Shown: positions 1 to 13,434, counted from the stretch's first letter. The stretch: 64,000 bases of DNA from Daphnia carinata (GCF_022539665.2 NC_081334.1:3534001-3598000), one strand, 5' to 3'. Numbers and translations are program-made. Notes: generated by a model not told the origin, from the sequence alone.

Positions 1-18
1 TTTTTTTTTTTTTTGAAG

Positions 19-3000
19 GACTCGCATGTGATGAAGCAATTGATTACTGCATTCTCGATCCGTGTAAAAACGACGGTCAGTGTACCAGCAAGGACGGCTT
101 CTATCACTGTGAATGTACTAGCGGTTTTCGAGGTATTGTGTTGTCTATCTAGATATTGTGTCGTTTTGTTACCATATTTGATGTGACTAACTCGTTTTTT
201 GGAATTTTTGTTTTTATTTGTATTGAAAAGGCGTTGACTGCGAACAAGACGTGGATGAATGCCAATCTGGCAATCCGTGTGAGAACAACTCCACATGTCT
301 CAATCTACCGGGATCGTTCACCTGTTTGTGTCCACCAGGTTTCACAGGTAAAGAAGACGAACAACAAAGTAGAATTGAAATTTTTTTAGAAGAGATAAGC
401 TTCGTTGGAATTCTAACCGCAACCCTGATACGTCAAGAACGCGGTTGAAATTTTGTAACAAACAGGACTTTGACTCTTTTGTATTTACGCATCATTAATT
501 TTAATTTGGGTTCAAATTTTCAAGGAGCGAGATGCGAACAAAAAGAAGAAGCCTGTCTTTCATCTCCATGTCGGAATAAAGGTGTATGTCAAAATGATTT
601 TGAAAATCATAGTTATACCTGTTTCTGTCGACCCGGTTACGATGGTCGTGATTGTGAGAATAACATAGGTAAAACAATCCTTCATTGTTGTTTGTAATAT
701 GCGCTCATCTTTCATTTTTGTTTAAATTAAAATTCATAGACGACTGTAACCCGGATCCCTGTCTCAATGGGGCGGCCTGTCGGGACTTGACGGACGCATT
801 TGAATGCCTTTGTAAAACTGGTTTTTCAGGTCTACGTTGCGATCATGAAGGTATCATTATTTTTAACTGTCCTCATATGAATTCCTTGATCTGAATTCTT
901 CTGTTTGCTAAATCAGACCCTTGTCCAGAAGAAATGGAAGAATCTGTTGAGAAAGGCTCTTTTCATTGGCCGGCTACAGAGATAGGTCAAATGGCCACAT
1001 TGGCATGCCCTTTTGGTTCAGTGACTACGCTAGAGGCGAAATCGAAGCGACCGATTCCAACGGGCCTAGTAACAGACACAGAATTTCGAGAACGTCAGGA
1101 ACGCATGAAATTCGACGAGTTTGCAACATTCGCAGTGCGATCATGCGACAGATTAACAGATGGAACAGCTAGTTGGAAGATTTCTGATTTATCCGCATGT
1201 CGAGAACAAAGACTAGCCATTGCTGAAGAGAGATCAGCTATACTGGAAAACATATCCATTGCTGCGAAAAATTTAACGCTGATTGGAGTGGAACAAGTGG
1301 CAGATGAAGTGGCTAGTTTAGTCGAAGACGCCCTAATGGATCTCAACGTAAAGACAATGTCAGCCATATTTTTGAATTTCTAAAAATGCGTATCGTTCTC
1401 ACAGGTGGCGCATAATTTTTTCAATACCTTATCCAACGTCATGGAAGTCGATGATGACGTTTTGAGCTCTTCCAATAACAGCTGCGATCGATTATTGGAT
1501 GCCATCGAACGTTATACGAGTCAAGTTCATTTGGAACCCGATCAGCCTGTTGTCTTGGCCACGCCCAACATTGCTATTGAAACTCTATACCATAGTAAAC
1601 GAGAGTCTTACTCTTTTCGCCCGTCCTTTGATGGAGATCCATTAGCCAGCAATATGGTAAACCACTGCAATTGGATACAAATGTATCTTAAATAACGATA
1701 ATAATTCTTTCAGATATCGCTGACGATACCTAAGGAAGCCCTAGAAGGATCCAATGATGGTGTTCGATTACAGTTCGTATCCTATAAGAGTGGTAAACTG
1801 TTCCAAAGCCGCACGAATCGCTTGCCTGGACAACCGGCTATGGTTCTGGCTGCAACAGTGGGCCATCTTTCCGTTTCCGGACTCAGTGAACCCGTGACTT
1901 ATACAATGCCCTTAGTGAACAGCAGTTCCTTCTACTCGTGTGTCTACTGGGATGAATTAGGTTTGATTGTGTCTCAATTAAATCAATGTACGACTCTTTT
2001 AACTGATAAACTTTGACATACAGAAAAGGAATGGTCAACGAAAGGCGTTAAAACGACAAAGACAGAGTCGGGAATGATTAAATGCCTGTCAGATCACTTG
2101 ACGGCTTTCTCCATTTTACTCGATCCGACACCCATGGATCGCATATCCGGTTTCCATGAATATATTCTAAGGATAATCAGTTACGTCGGCTCTGGATTGA
2201 GTATCCTCGGTCTATCCGTCACCGTACTGCTCTACAGTCTTTTTAGGTACGTGCGATTACATTACATTTGAATTCGATTATTATGTAACTTTAAATTTTC
2301 AATCAGGAATTTGAGGAGAGACCGAGGTGGCAAAATTTTATTGAATTTGAGCATTTCTCTTTTGATGCTCAATATCATCTTCCTTGTGGGTTCTATCCTT
2401 GGAACTACTTTTAAAAATGTGGATCTGGAACAACGTGCTAAAATGTCCGACCGAGTGTGGGCAGTCGGAACGGAATCGCCAGTTAATCAGGCGCATGTAG
2501 ACATTTGTACAGCGTTGACCATCGGCGTCCATTATTTGGTGCTGTCATCTTTATCATGGATGTTGGTCGAGGCCGTTCACATGTACCAGTTGCTTATTCT
2601 CGTCTTTGCCAATAGCGAAACGTGTTTCATGCTGAAACGGATGGTCTCCGCTTGGGGTAAATTGCATCCACAAACGAGAATAGAAAATTATTTAATTCAA
2701 AATTCGTTTTAGGTGTACCGTTGATTATTGTCATCACCACGGGTCTAACGTCCTTAGATTATTATCAAGATCCTACGGGACAGACATGCGGCAGTATGTC
2801 ACACGACCATCTGACCATCTATTACGGCGCATTCATCGGACCCACTTGTCTCATCCTTTTAATCAACTCAACCGTATTCTTCATGGTACTTCGAGTTATC
2901 CTGATGCAAGGGCAACGAGGAAGAGCTGTTGGTAAAGTGGCCACTGAGAACGGGAACGGCGCTGGTGGAGGCAATCGCCTAATGATCATGGCTCAATTGC

Positions 3001-4130
3001 GTGGAGCTGTGACGGTCATGGCCTTGTTGGGTGTCACCTGGGTAGCTGGCGCTCTGGCTATTGGTCCAGTCAAAGTGTTTATGACCTACGTCTTTTGCGT
3101 TTGTAATTCACTTCAAGGCTTCGTCATCTTTGTTGTCAGAGTTTTCCAGTACCCCGAGGCTCGGCAATCGTTCGTCACTTTGTGGAACACTGGACAGACA
3201 CACATTCCTTATGATGCGACCCGTCATTCTTCTGGACCAACTATTAATTCTTCCGGTTCGGCCACTGGCCAGTCGAGTGCCCATGCAGTTTTAAGAGCAC
3301 GCAAAACAATGTCCATCAATTCGAGATCTTCAGGACGAAACATGGGGCCCATTACTCGTGGCCCTGACGATTCATTGACTCCGTCGCAAGCCCCAACCCT
3401 TCCGCTTGGTGATCCGACCAACTCTGCTTCGCCTTCATTATCTTACCAGCACTGGTTCCCTTCCGCAACGGCATCGCCTGCCAGCAATGGATCAACTCAA
3501 TCTCGATTTAGACGCATTTTTGGCCAACTAGGACTGGAACCATCTTCATTAAGAATCTCATCCAAATCAAATGGAAAGTCTACTGGCTCTCATTCGTTAT
3601 TGGAACGTCATGTTTCTGGGGCGACAAACCCGCCTCCGTCGCCGGGCGATAAATCACATCAAATGCTTAGCGAACCATCGCCATTGCCAGAAGAATTGAT
3701 CAAACCGAATTTCATGATTGGCGAAGAGATTTCCCTTTTGCATCCGGCTATTTCATCGGAAGAGCCATCCGTTTGTAACAAACGCTCCTCTTTGATCAGT
3801 GCAACGGGCGCGAGTAGCAAAGAAGGAGCCAATACATCATGGACCTATCTCCGGCCGGAAAATGAAATCGCTGACGACGATCAAATGGATAAAGGATCTG
3901 CCTCAGCATTAAAACCCTCCGATGGATTGATCGCTCGTCGACGAGCTGCATCTTTCGTCGTTCATTTACCCACCGAATCGATTCAAAATGCGTTGTTTGA
4001 TGAGGCACCAGATGGCCAGCGTCCCATTCGGAGAACTCAGTCACTCCGCGAAGACGATTCAGAGTTGTCCGTAACCTTCCGCGACGGCCAACTGTCATTG
4101 CCTCTTCGTGAGCCTTTGTTTCATTCCTAA
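19..4130 (+). CDS. Adhesion GPCR (EGF-HRM-GAIN-GPS-7TM), 5' partial
   Basis: Cell-surface receptor of the adhesion class, entering from the left edge. Exons read from GT-AG sites and phase: 19-132, 231-347, 525-668, 740-850, 917-1347, 1405-1656, 1714-1960, 2024-2246, 2307-2656, 2713-4130; together they give 1134 in-frame residues. Exons 1-4 each encode an EGF module, the second calcium-binding-like (DVDEC). Exon 5 starts with a hormone-receptor motif (PCPEEM... CRE), then the GAIN region runs to the GPS, where HLT (cleavage HL|T) is kept at about 2095. Seven hydrophobic segments follow (about 2160-3150), with LRRD and NLS after TM1 typical of the ADGRG-like group, then a Ser-rich cytoplasmic tail of about 320 residues. 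The GPS lacks two of its four usual cysteines. The ADGRG relation is by recalled 7TM similarity; the exact orthologue is unknown. Confidence 0.94.
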
Positions 4131-6497
4131 ATGTTTCGCTAGATGGCAGCAGTTTACGTGTGGCCCATTTCCAAAAATCTGACACATTCATAACATATAC
4201 AATGTCTGACGGGCACGTCAGAAAAGTCTCTTTGATGCTTGGCAATTTCGGACAACGATTGCCCAGCTAGAAAAGAAAGAAAACAAGTAATATAAACAGC
4301 CAAAGAAAGCATTCATTCGAACCCCAGCGTCGATATTATATACAAACTATTAAAGGTTCATATTGCTAGTCCAGCTGATTGCGCACCATGCTCTTCCTTT
4401 TTTCTTTTTCTCTGTTTGTTTCTTTTACGTTGATTGATTCATCTTGCCTTTCTATTGTACCTACAATCTATAATATGGATATATCGTTTGTATAGCACAA
4501 TAGCTAAATTTCAAAACAAAATATTTCCAAGGCTTTCAATGTGTCGTGCAATTCAACGGGTCGCAAGGAAAAGGCCTCTGCTTTTATTGTGCATCAAACA
4601 ATTTTATGTGTGTTTTGTTTTTAGTGGGAGGTACAAAAAGAAAGATGGAACGCTATTTGGAATGTGACGGCGTGACACTAAAGCACGTGTAGGATATTGT
4701 TTCCCACCAAAAAAAAATTAAAATGTTACAATCTTTTTTTTTTTTTGTCTCGTTTCTCATCGTCGCCATGGAAACCTTCCTCAAATTTACAATGAAGAAA
4801 AGAAAAGAAAACGGAAAGCAGTATAATTTTTTTTTTTTTTGTAGGAAAAAGAAAAGAGCTAAAGTCGTCGGGCGTGACTGAACCCCAGCTCTATGGGAGC
4901 CAACCGCGGATCGATAAGCTCCGCAGCTGTGTGCAGATATGTGTTTCCCCTTCCTTCCGTTTTTTTACACCCTCTAGGATGGGAATACCGAGCAAGCGAT
5001 AGAGGCTCACGATCATATGGACCGCAATGTCTGCATTGCGCGTCGTCGGCTGAGCAATCGGTGCAGATCTTTTAAGTGTTTTAACTCAAAGGAAAATGTA
5101 TTACTGTTTTCTTTGCCATACCTGATTTTTTTGCTATGTAAATTCAAAGTTAACGCTTTGCGTAGTTTAAAAATAGATGTCGTTGAAATATTCTATAAAC
5201 ATGGCACTGCTGTAAACATGCAAATGAATGACAAAGAGTGCCTGATGCGTTAGGTAAGGAATCATTTCGGATTCGAGTGCACTGTGCCAGTACTTTCTTC
5301 GAAGACTAAACTTTGTCATATTTGGGACTCGACGCTGCACTAACTCATGTAAAAGCAATAGCTTTCTAAACACCAACGTAGTTTGACAGGAAGGAGGAAG
5401 GAAGGATATAGTAGTCAGTCGTAGCAAAGAGAAATGTAATCCCTATAAAAAGCAATACATTATTCAAGGATGTGCCACCATTTCTTTACCCGGCAACCGT
5501 AATCCAGCTTAGGCGAAGCAAGCCGGCTTCCAATCAAGATGTGTTACACTCCATACCGCAGCGGCAAATGTCCACGTAAGATAAGTCTGTACGAAGGCCT
5601 GCACGAGTGAATCGATTATCAGACATCGGCGTGGTAACCTTTTAACCAATGGTAATTCTTCTAATGTTGACCTCATGGCTATCCAATCGTATTGCGAAAA
5701 GGATTGGTATCTGGATAAAATGTTTCTTTATCGGTGTAAGGATTGTAACATTCACTGAAGTGTTCATTGCAAATTACAAAACGATAACGTAGAGAAAGTT
5801 GAATAATATTCAACAAGTTTAGATATTTCAATTTCTAATATTTTTTTGTTATTGATTAAATAATCGATATTGACGTCACTGACTATTTCGTGGAAATTCT
5901 GTTCGCACTTGCAGCAAGAGTTGATGGATCGAAAAAGTTTGTAATCGCGATTATTGATCAATCCAAGCAAACTTCTTTTTTTTAACAAGGTGCCGTTAGA
6001 TTATTCGTACATTGCTATAATTCACTCATGCAACCAAGATTTTACGATCCTTTTTCACATGCAATGGAAACGAAAAAAGTTAATTTTCTTCCATAAATAA
6101 ATTAGGCAACGCTGGTAATTCACTAACAACAAGGAGTCAAGGAGCCTTTTTTACGTTTTTCGTTTTGGGGGGTGTGTTATCTCGGTGTTGTCCGGTTGGT
6201 GTGTATGGCGTGTGACTGCGTGTAGTTGTCATTTTTGTTAGCTAAGAGCAGTCGACATTTTACACTGAAGCGGTCAATATCGCACAGCAGTTTGGTCTTC
6301 TTCGTTCCGCCGAAGAAACGAATTTTGTTGAAACTCGTTACGTCATTTAACGTGGCTTCCGATTACTTAAAATTCCACAGAATATCTTGTTTCCTTTCAT
6401 TTGAAAACTAGTATCTCTCTCGACAAAGGTTTTAGTCGTTTTTTTCTTTCGCATTCGGAGTCGTTTGTCTAGGAACGAATCGCTTGGTCGGTTTGAA
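4131..6497. other. Intergenic / UTR stretch
   Basis: Holds the 3' UTR of the adhesion GPCR and the 5' flank of the Nudix gene. It is AT-rich with poly-A and poly-T runs (4710-4745, 4830-4842). A full palindromic CRE-type octamer TGACGTCA lies at 5871-5878. No convincing coding exon was seen. Confidence 0.6.
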
Positions 6498-8008
6498 ATG
6501 CTTTTAAGCCGAGGAGAGGCTCATCTTTTAGGTACATCTGAGGTTGGCTTATCCCTTGCAACTCCTGCTTCTCGATCTGAGGCTTCCGTCAATTCATCTT
6601 TCCAGAGCGATGCCAACAGTTTGACCGAGGATGGCAATGGTGTGGAATGCCACAGCCCTCCTCTGTGTTTGACTGAATCTAAAGTGACCTTCCTCTCTCT
6701 GGGTGCGTTTTCCCCCAGCAATATTGGGCACAGCAAACTAGCTTGCACCCCGCTCAGCTTTGGCCTCCAGCCTGCCAGAACATTTTGTGAGAATTCTTGT
6801 CCTTCAGTCGCAATCAACGGAGAATCTCCAATGTCTAAATTCATGAATCTCGCCAGAAAGTTCAACTGCTTTTATTTCAACGGTAAGTTTACATGCAATG
6901 TTTTCCCAGTCATTAAACATTTCTAATCCTGGTCATTTTTCTTCAGGTGATCTTCAGAGATGCAGACCTTTTCTAGTCTGCGGCAAGCAAGTGGGTGTGA
7001 TGCAGGCCAGGGTGGTAGAAGCTGCTTGCAGGTATCCCGACGTCTTCCACATGGATTCCTCGGGAATGGTGTCAATGCATCCCTCGTTAAAGACATACGA
7101 AGAGCGAAGTGCCAGAATTAACCACGTTCTAACCCAGTGGAAAGAAGAACGTCTCTTCGTTACACTAAAGGGTTGGCGAAACGAGGTAGTTGCTTCATTA
7201 TACGATCATTAATTTCATTATCATCACGCTGTGCATTTCATTAGTGCTACGAAGTCAGAACTGGATTTGCCGATCCTCCCCTTCTCAAAATGGATCGCTC
7301 TGCGGCATGTAAGTGGTTTATAAATAGAGCTATGACGCTAGAATGATGGATGACTTTCGATTCACCAGGCCTTTTCGGTGTCCGTCAGTACGGCGTAGAG
7401 ATAAACGGATACACACGTCATCCTCAACTAGGCATGTCCCTTTGGCTTCAACGACGAGCTCTTACGAAGCCCACCTGGCCGGGAAAGTGGGATAACATGG
7501 TAGCAGGCGGTTTATCGGTTGGTCATTCTGTCCTGGATACAGCGTTAAAAGAGGCGGAGGAAGAAGCATCAATTCCTGCCCATTTGCTGGCTAACCTCAG
7601 ATCAGCAGGATCTGTTTCGTATGTCATAGCATTTTTGTCCAATTTAGACGAACTCGTTCATTCATTGTTGTTGAATTATTCAGGTTCTACTTTGAAAGCG
7701 AACGGGGTCTCTTTCCCAATACGGAATTTGTCTACGATTTAGAGTTGCCAGCCGACTTTGTTCCGCACAACTCTGACGGTGAAGTGGACATCTTCGAGCT
7801 GGTGCCCGTCAATCAGGTGATGGAACGAATCTTTACACCCGACTACAAGACGACCAGTTGCCCGACGACGTTAGACTTCCTCATCCGGCACGGTTTCATC
7901 AATTCGGACAACGAGCCGCGTCTACCCGAGTTGGTGGAGCTGTTGCACATTCCCCTCCACTACCTCTACAGCCAGTCTAGCAGCCAGTCGCCCATCTCCC
8001 CTAATTAG
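6498..8008 (+). CDS. Nudix hydrolase with DUF4743 (thiamine-pyrophosphokinase-like) N-terminal domain
   Basis: Exons 6498-6882, 6947-7185, 7245-7308, 7369-7618 and 7684-8008 join in frame to about 420 residues. The first half carries the DUF4743 pattern (RPFLVCGKQVG, then YPDVF), and LFGVRQYGVEINGY leads into the Nudix fold. The Nudix box lies around 7501-7590 (GGLSVGHSVLD... KEAEEEAS); it keeps the KE-x-EE metal-binding glutamates, but the usual first Glu and the Gly before the end are replaced. Family members hydrolyse nucleoside-diphosphate derivatives; plant and fungal relatives act on oxidised or damaged thiamine diphosphate. Substrate here is inference. The start is uncertain: the ATG at 6498 is the first in frame, but conserved sequence begins near the ATG at 6831, so the Ser-rich N-terminal ~110 residues may be a leader or partly 5' UTR. 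Confidence 0.85.
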
Positions 8009-9950
8009 GAGTACCAATCAGCGAGCTCTAAGCTTAACGATCACTGGTTAATCGATCACCAATAATGTCATCTCCTCCTTCCCCCCTCCAAAAAAAGTTC
8101 TCATAAAATCTCATTTTTCTTGTCCATTTTTTTCGGTACTGGTAAGACGTAATCTATCTTGCTCTTGTTAATTCTTTTTTCTCAATTTCAAACCAAAGGA
8201 ACATCTCATAGGTCGTATAGCGCGTTGCTGCCCAGTCGCTCTTGATTGATTTACACATAGCCTTTTTGACTGCCCAAACGTAAACAACACGTCGTATGTT
8301 TCTCGTCCCTCTTATTTTTCACTCTTCTGCCCATTAGTATCATCGGTCGAACTAATCGCTTTCTCTCATTTTCTTTTCACCACGCATTTTTTTTTTTTTA
8401 CGTTTGCCTACACATCCGTATTCCTACCCTGCTCTACCCTACTTTCGGTCGCTCTTCTAGCAATACGACGAAGCAAAGGAGGTCTTGTTTATGCTAAAAA
8501 TATCAACCGAGATTTGTTTTTTGTTCCGTTTTCACCCAGTCGAAATTAAAAGGGCAAAAAGTTACCCAAGGCGTCCTACCTATCCAAAGAGCGAAATAGA
8601 AAAAAAAAATCTTGTTGTTTTCTCAAACTATCAGCATAGAAGAAGAAATTTAGAATTAGGCTTTCACGGTATAAACAATAAGAAAAAAATCTCAAGCAAA
8701 AAAAATCATTTTGTCCCATCTACCAATATCACTATTCTAAATTTTCGTGTTTTTGTCAAACTTTTTTGCCAAGGTCTTTTCTTTTCTTTGTAATATTTAT
8801 TGAACCGGTTTTCTCTACGCACGTGGCCTGTGCTTTTTTTTTTGCTCCTGTTTTAAAAATAAGTTACATGCGTTTAGTTTTTATATACCATACTCACATA
8901 CACTTGCCGATAATTTCCCCCTTTACATTGTGTTTTGCACTCATCCTAGTCTCTGTCAGCTGTTCCCTATTTTTTTTCCTCGTCATCCGCGTATTTGAGT
9001 ATACCATTTAGGCCTACCATATAATGAAAAGAAGATTAAAAATCAGAATTTCCCGATATGATACACAAGTCCACGTTTCAACGCTAAAAGAAAAAAAATA
9101 AGATGACTGTGGCGAGATAAGAAAAAGCGGTTGTATGGTCGGAGAGAGCGCGCCTTTCCGTGTATTTGTATGTATGATAAACCCGGATTAAAAGAAAAAA
9201 ACCAAAAAAAAAGAAGCAAGAAAAATAAAAAAAAAAATTGTTTTTCCGTCTTTAACAAAATATGCATGAAATAAAAATTCGTAAGGCAAATAATAAAGCA
9301 GACAACAAAAAATGGAGAATGTATGTCCTTGTCTTTTTATTTCAATCAACTAAATCGTTCCAAAAATGGGTCGGTCGTGATGACAGCCGGGTGCCAGCAG
9401 TAAAAAAAAGAAATTCTAAACAGAAGAGAAGTGGCTGGTCCGTTTCGAAAACTTCTACCACTAAGAAAGAAAAATAAGTTGGTGTCTTGAAACGTTTCCT
9501 AAGAGAAAAAGTGGCAAAATGTCTGCTCTTCAAAGCCCGTCGAACGACTGGCATTAAGAATAGGAAAGAATCCTATGCCATTCACTTTAGCATAATAATA
9601 GCCAAGAAAAAGTACCGATTATTTATGAGACTCGTATTTTAGATATTCATCGACTACGGCGCAGAGGCAACTGTCATCCATAAAATTTTTTAAACAATAC
9701 GGCAACCTCGCTGACGTCAGGGAGCGAACAAAAGTGAAGGCCGAGCAAGCCCAAATAGTTAAACGCGTTCGTGCTGTCGGCATACCAACAAGCATCACAG
9801 CTGCTCGTCAAACACAGTGCAATAGTTGTTCGGCGTTACTTCTGATTTGCCGTGTTGCAATCATTAAAGATTAGCCTTTACTTTGAACCCGTCTCGTTAT
9901 TTAATTGTTATTGTTATTGTTGAGAATCAACGTGTTGTGATTTAAGTGAC
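8009..9950. other. Intergenic / UTR stretch
   Basis: Contains the 3' UTR of the Nudix gene, pyrimidine-rich on the plus strand, and the promoter side of the lipid phosphatase. Poly-A and poly-T runs create several spurious open frames. No coding exon is supported. Confidence 0.6.
9712..9719. promoter_or_regulatory. CRE-like palindrome upstream of the lipid phosphatase
   Basis: Perfect TGACGTCA octamer about 230 bp before the ATG of the lipid phosphate phosphatase, in an otherwise AT-rich flank. Such octamers bind CREB/ATF bZIP factors in animals. Function here is inferred from position only. Confidence 0.35.
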
Positions 9951-12900
9951 ATGGCTCCTACCGCACTCATTCGCCAAGTGGTCATTGACTTTATCTGCCT
10001 CGCCATTGGTAACGTATGTCTTTCTATCGTGTTTACGTTAGATTAAAATCAGCCGACATCTCTGGTATTAAAAACATTTTTATGGCCGTCTATATTTTGT
10101 TACGTGTGGAGTTTTCACGCCTGCCTCTTTCTCGGAATTAAGTTATGCACTGTTTGTGCCATATTCGGACTGGCATTGAAAGCCGTTTCGCTCGCGCCTA
10201 CGTGCTCAATGCTACAAGATGATTTTCGTTTTTTTTTTCGAGTGCTGCACACGCTTTTTCAAATTTTAACGCGACTTTTAGCCCCGAGCTACATATTTAT
10301 CTCACCACCGTCTGTTTTTCCTTTTTTTTCGTTGGGGGAGAAAAACCGGAAAATACCAATCGTATGTAGCCGAATCCAATTTTTTTTCAAAATTTTGTAC
10401 AGCGAAAACTTGTTTGTCGGTGATTTTTATCCGATACATGTTTTCAATCGCTTTTTCAAAGTCAATGGACTTCCTAATTGAAACAATATTTTTTGTCACC
10501 ACGACATAGTCTTTTCCGCTTTCTAAACTTTGTGAACTGGTAATTGGATTCTAACGTGTAGGAATGACTCATTGCGGAATCTTAATTTTTCATTGCGCAA
10601 CAACGGCGATATACGTCAAAGACTTTCAACATACCTGCAGCGTCACCGTCTTTTAAGCTACAATCAATTTTTATTAAACATTTCACATTAGCCGTAAGAA
10701 TGTTGAAAGAAACTTACGTTTAGCTAATAAAGATATAAACATTAGTCATCACGTACACGATACGTTTCTTTGAAATACTGGGCGTGTGTAGTTATACCTA
10801 ATGAGTAAAGAAAAATGGAAGGTTAGCGTGTGTGTGTGTATGTGTATGTGTCAGAAAAATTCCATCTCCATTAGTTTTTGTTGATATTGTGGGGGTTGAT
10901 GACTGACATGAACATCAGTCTTCGTGGGCCTTCCGCTGATCCCGGAGAAAGCTTGGAGTACGCCGCTTCGGGGCTTCTTCTGCGATGACCCGGACATCCG
11001 CTACCCGTACCTGGATTCCTCTCTATCTCGTAAACTCGTCGGTGGAGTCGGATATATTGGTCCGATAGTGACGGTATGGTCCGGAATGGAAACAATTTTG
11101 AACACTTTTTCATCGTCCGCTCATTAATATCTACCTGGCGCATGAAAAAACAAAACCAATACTGGAAATCTACTGGAACTTACTCCTTCTACCAAAAAAA
11201 AAAAAAAGAAAAAGTCAATTAACATTTAATTACACATTTTTTATCTGTTTCGTCCCGTGTGGTTGAAGCATGGCTTTATTCTTTAGTGGGTAGTTTATTT
11301 TTATTTTTATCTCTATACTTTTTAATGGTATTTCGAGAAAGAGTGAGGTGGAACACACACTTTTAAACGGCAGCTGGAGATGTCGGTGTGGTTGAAAGAA
11401 CTGAGATTAATGACGACATCCTGGGTCTGGAAAAACAATTATACATTTCGTATAACTCACATATACAACAGTTTGGTTGCCCGTCCTACTTTTGCACCTG
11501 CTCGCCGAGCCGTTCCAGCGAGGATTCTACTGTGATGACAATTCCATTCGCTATCCTTTCAAGAACTCAACTGTCACCAACGTTATGCTCTACTGTTTCG
11601 GGCTCGGCCTGCCCATCGCATCGGTATAATAATAACATTCAGAAAAAAGAAACCAGACGACTGGGGGATGAGTGAAAGAATCCTCTATTTTATTTTTATT
11701 TATTTTTGGCTTTGTGGCTGCTGTTGTTTGGCTGGATCGATCGATCGCACTTAACTGCTTTTTTTTTTTCTTCTTCCTTCTTCGCTACTTACTTATATGG
11801 CTTTCATCTATCAAACACAATTATCTTGATTGGAAGCTTGTCTTCTTCTCCGTTTGTGGCGGATGCTTTGTCTATCGTCTTTTTTGTTAGTATCGAGGAA
11901 CGTTCGCTCGATGGATCGATCTAACCGTCAGCGACAAGCCAAATTTGGTTGTGTTTGATAATTGTGTTTCATTTGGCTTTCTTTTTTGAATTCAAACAGA
12001 TGTTCATTGTGGAAGTGGTTCGTTGGAGACACAACTCAAAGTCTAAAAATTTGAGCAGACAAAACAGTTGCTCCACAATCAATCTTTCATCGTCAATTCG
12101 AATTCCATCGGTGATTGCCGAAATCATTCACCTGGTAGCCATCTTCCTCTTCGGTGCAGCCTGCTCTCAGCTAGTAACAGATTTTGGCAAATATACCATC
12201 GGTCGCCTCCGGTAAGAAAATGGAACTTTGCCATTTTTCCTTTCTCCTGAAATAATCCCATTTTATTTTAACGATGTCCTATTTCAAAAAAAAAAACTTT
12301 TTTTTTTATAGTCCCCATTTTATTGCCGTCTGTCAGCCGGAAAACCTAGCGGAATTGTGCTCGTCGAACGCGCCACACACGTACATCACCAATTACAAAT
12401 GTACGGGTAGTGACGAAGATCTCGTCCGAGAATCTAGGTAATAGCCAGCGCAACCTAAAAATAATTCTTATTTGTTTCTCTTTTCAAAATGAGATTTTTG
12501 TTTGGTTTTTTTCACGCTTCATTTAAATAGTCCCTGATACTTTCCTGAACATTTATAACTCTCCCCCCCCTGTTCGTCATCTGCATTTTAGATTGTCTTT
12601 CCCATCTGGCCATGCTTCCTTTTCGGCTTACACGATGCTGTTTTTGGCTTTGTATCTCCAGCGCAGGATGAACTGGTCTGGCTCAAAATTGCTCCGACCC
12701 ACCATCCAGATCTCTGCATTGTTGCTTTCTTGGTATACTGGCCTTACACGCGTTTCCGACTACAAACATCACTGGTGAGAAGCTTAGCAAATGCAAACAC
12801 TTGTCTATTAAAATTTGTACAAGTAAACATAAAAACCGGCGCTTGCGTCATTTTTTAAGGAGCGACGTGTTGTCGGGATTCCTCATCGGCGCCATCGCTG

Positions 12901-13123
12901 CTTCCTTAACGGTATCAGCTTTTCTTATCTACAACATATGGCTGCTGTGAAATCTAACCATCTCCGTTTTCTGTCTGTTTGAATTGCCAAAAAAACAAAA
13001 CAGGCGCTCTACGTCTCCAGGCTTTTCAAAATGTCTTCCCGGGACAATTCAGAATTTTTGCCTCAACATAAAGGAGATATTGAATTAGTAGATGATCTTG
13101 AACCACCTTCGGCTAACAAGTGA
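9951..13123 (+). CDS. PAP2-type lipid phosphate phosphatase (wunen/PLPP family) with alternative exon 2
   Basis: Integral-membrane phosphatase that dephosphorylates phosphatidate, lysophosphatidate and related lipids. Exons: 9951-10008, then either 2a (10919-11073) or 2b (11472-11623), then 12000-12211, 12312-12437, 12592-12774, 12860-12911 and 13004-13123, giving 301 or 300 residues. All three catalytic motifs are visible: KYTIGRLRP (KX6RP), FPSGHAS (PSGH) and [12 protein letters not shown] (SRX5HX3D with Ser replaced by Thr). The nucleophile His and general acid/base residues are intact. Exons 2a and 2b both start in phase 1 and end in phase 0, and both encode RGF[FY]CDD..IRYP, so they are homologous and must be used one at a time. 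Family usually has six TM helices with both termini cytosolic. Length is typical. Confidence 0.93.
10919..11073 (+). other. Alternative exon 2a of the lipid phosphatase
   Basis: Acceptor ...CATCAG before 10919 and donor ACG|GTATGG after 11073. It encodes VFVGLPLIP..., [13 protein letters not shown] and a terminal hydrophobic GPIVT segment. Same phases as 2b. Confidence 0.85.
11472..11623 (+). other. Alternative exon 2b of the lipid phosphatase
   Basis: Acceptor ...CAACAG before 11472 and donor TCG|GTATAA after 11623. It encodes [11 protein letters not shown]..., [13 protein letters not shown] and the hydrophobic GLGLPIAS. It replaces the first extracellular loop and the end of TM1/start of TM2 relative to 2a. 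Confidence 0.85.
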
Positions 13124-13434
13124 CTACTACATCCTCTTTGATTGGTAATAACGAAATTTACTGCACGCATAAATGAGATGCCACTGCCAACCACAACCCA
13201 GCAGACTATTTTAAATTAGTTAAGAACTATTGACAAATTCAAAGTAATATAAATAACTGGCTTTGTTTATAACCATAACGCCCCCGTGATCACACATTTA
13301 GGTGCCTTTCGTTTTTTGTCAAACGTATTATTATTATTTAGTGCAACAGCCACCCGATACAACATTCACAATTGCTCTTTAACATTAACTTACAGCTTTC
13401 GCGATTGCAAACTGTAAAAAGAGAGATCGAATTC

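Noticed and set aside
5536-5573. Short reading MCYTPYRSGKCPR before a GTAAG donor, reminiscent of a CCCH zinc-finger exon
   Set aside because: No matching exon up- or downstream could be found and the motif is too short to stand alone.
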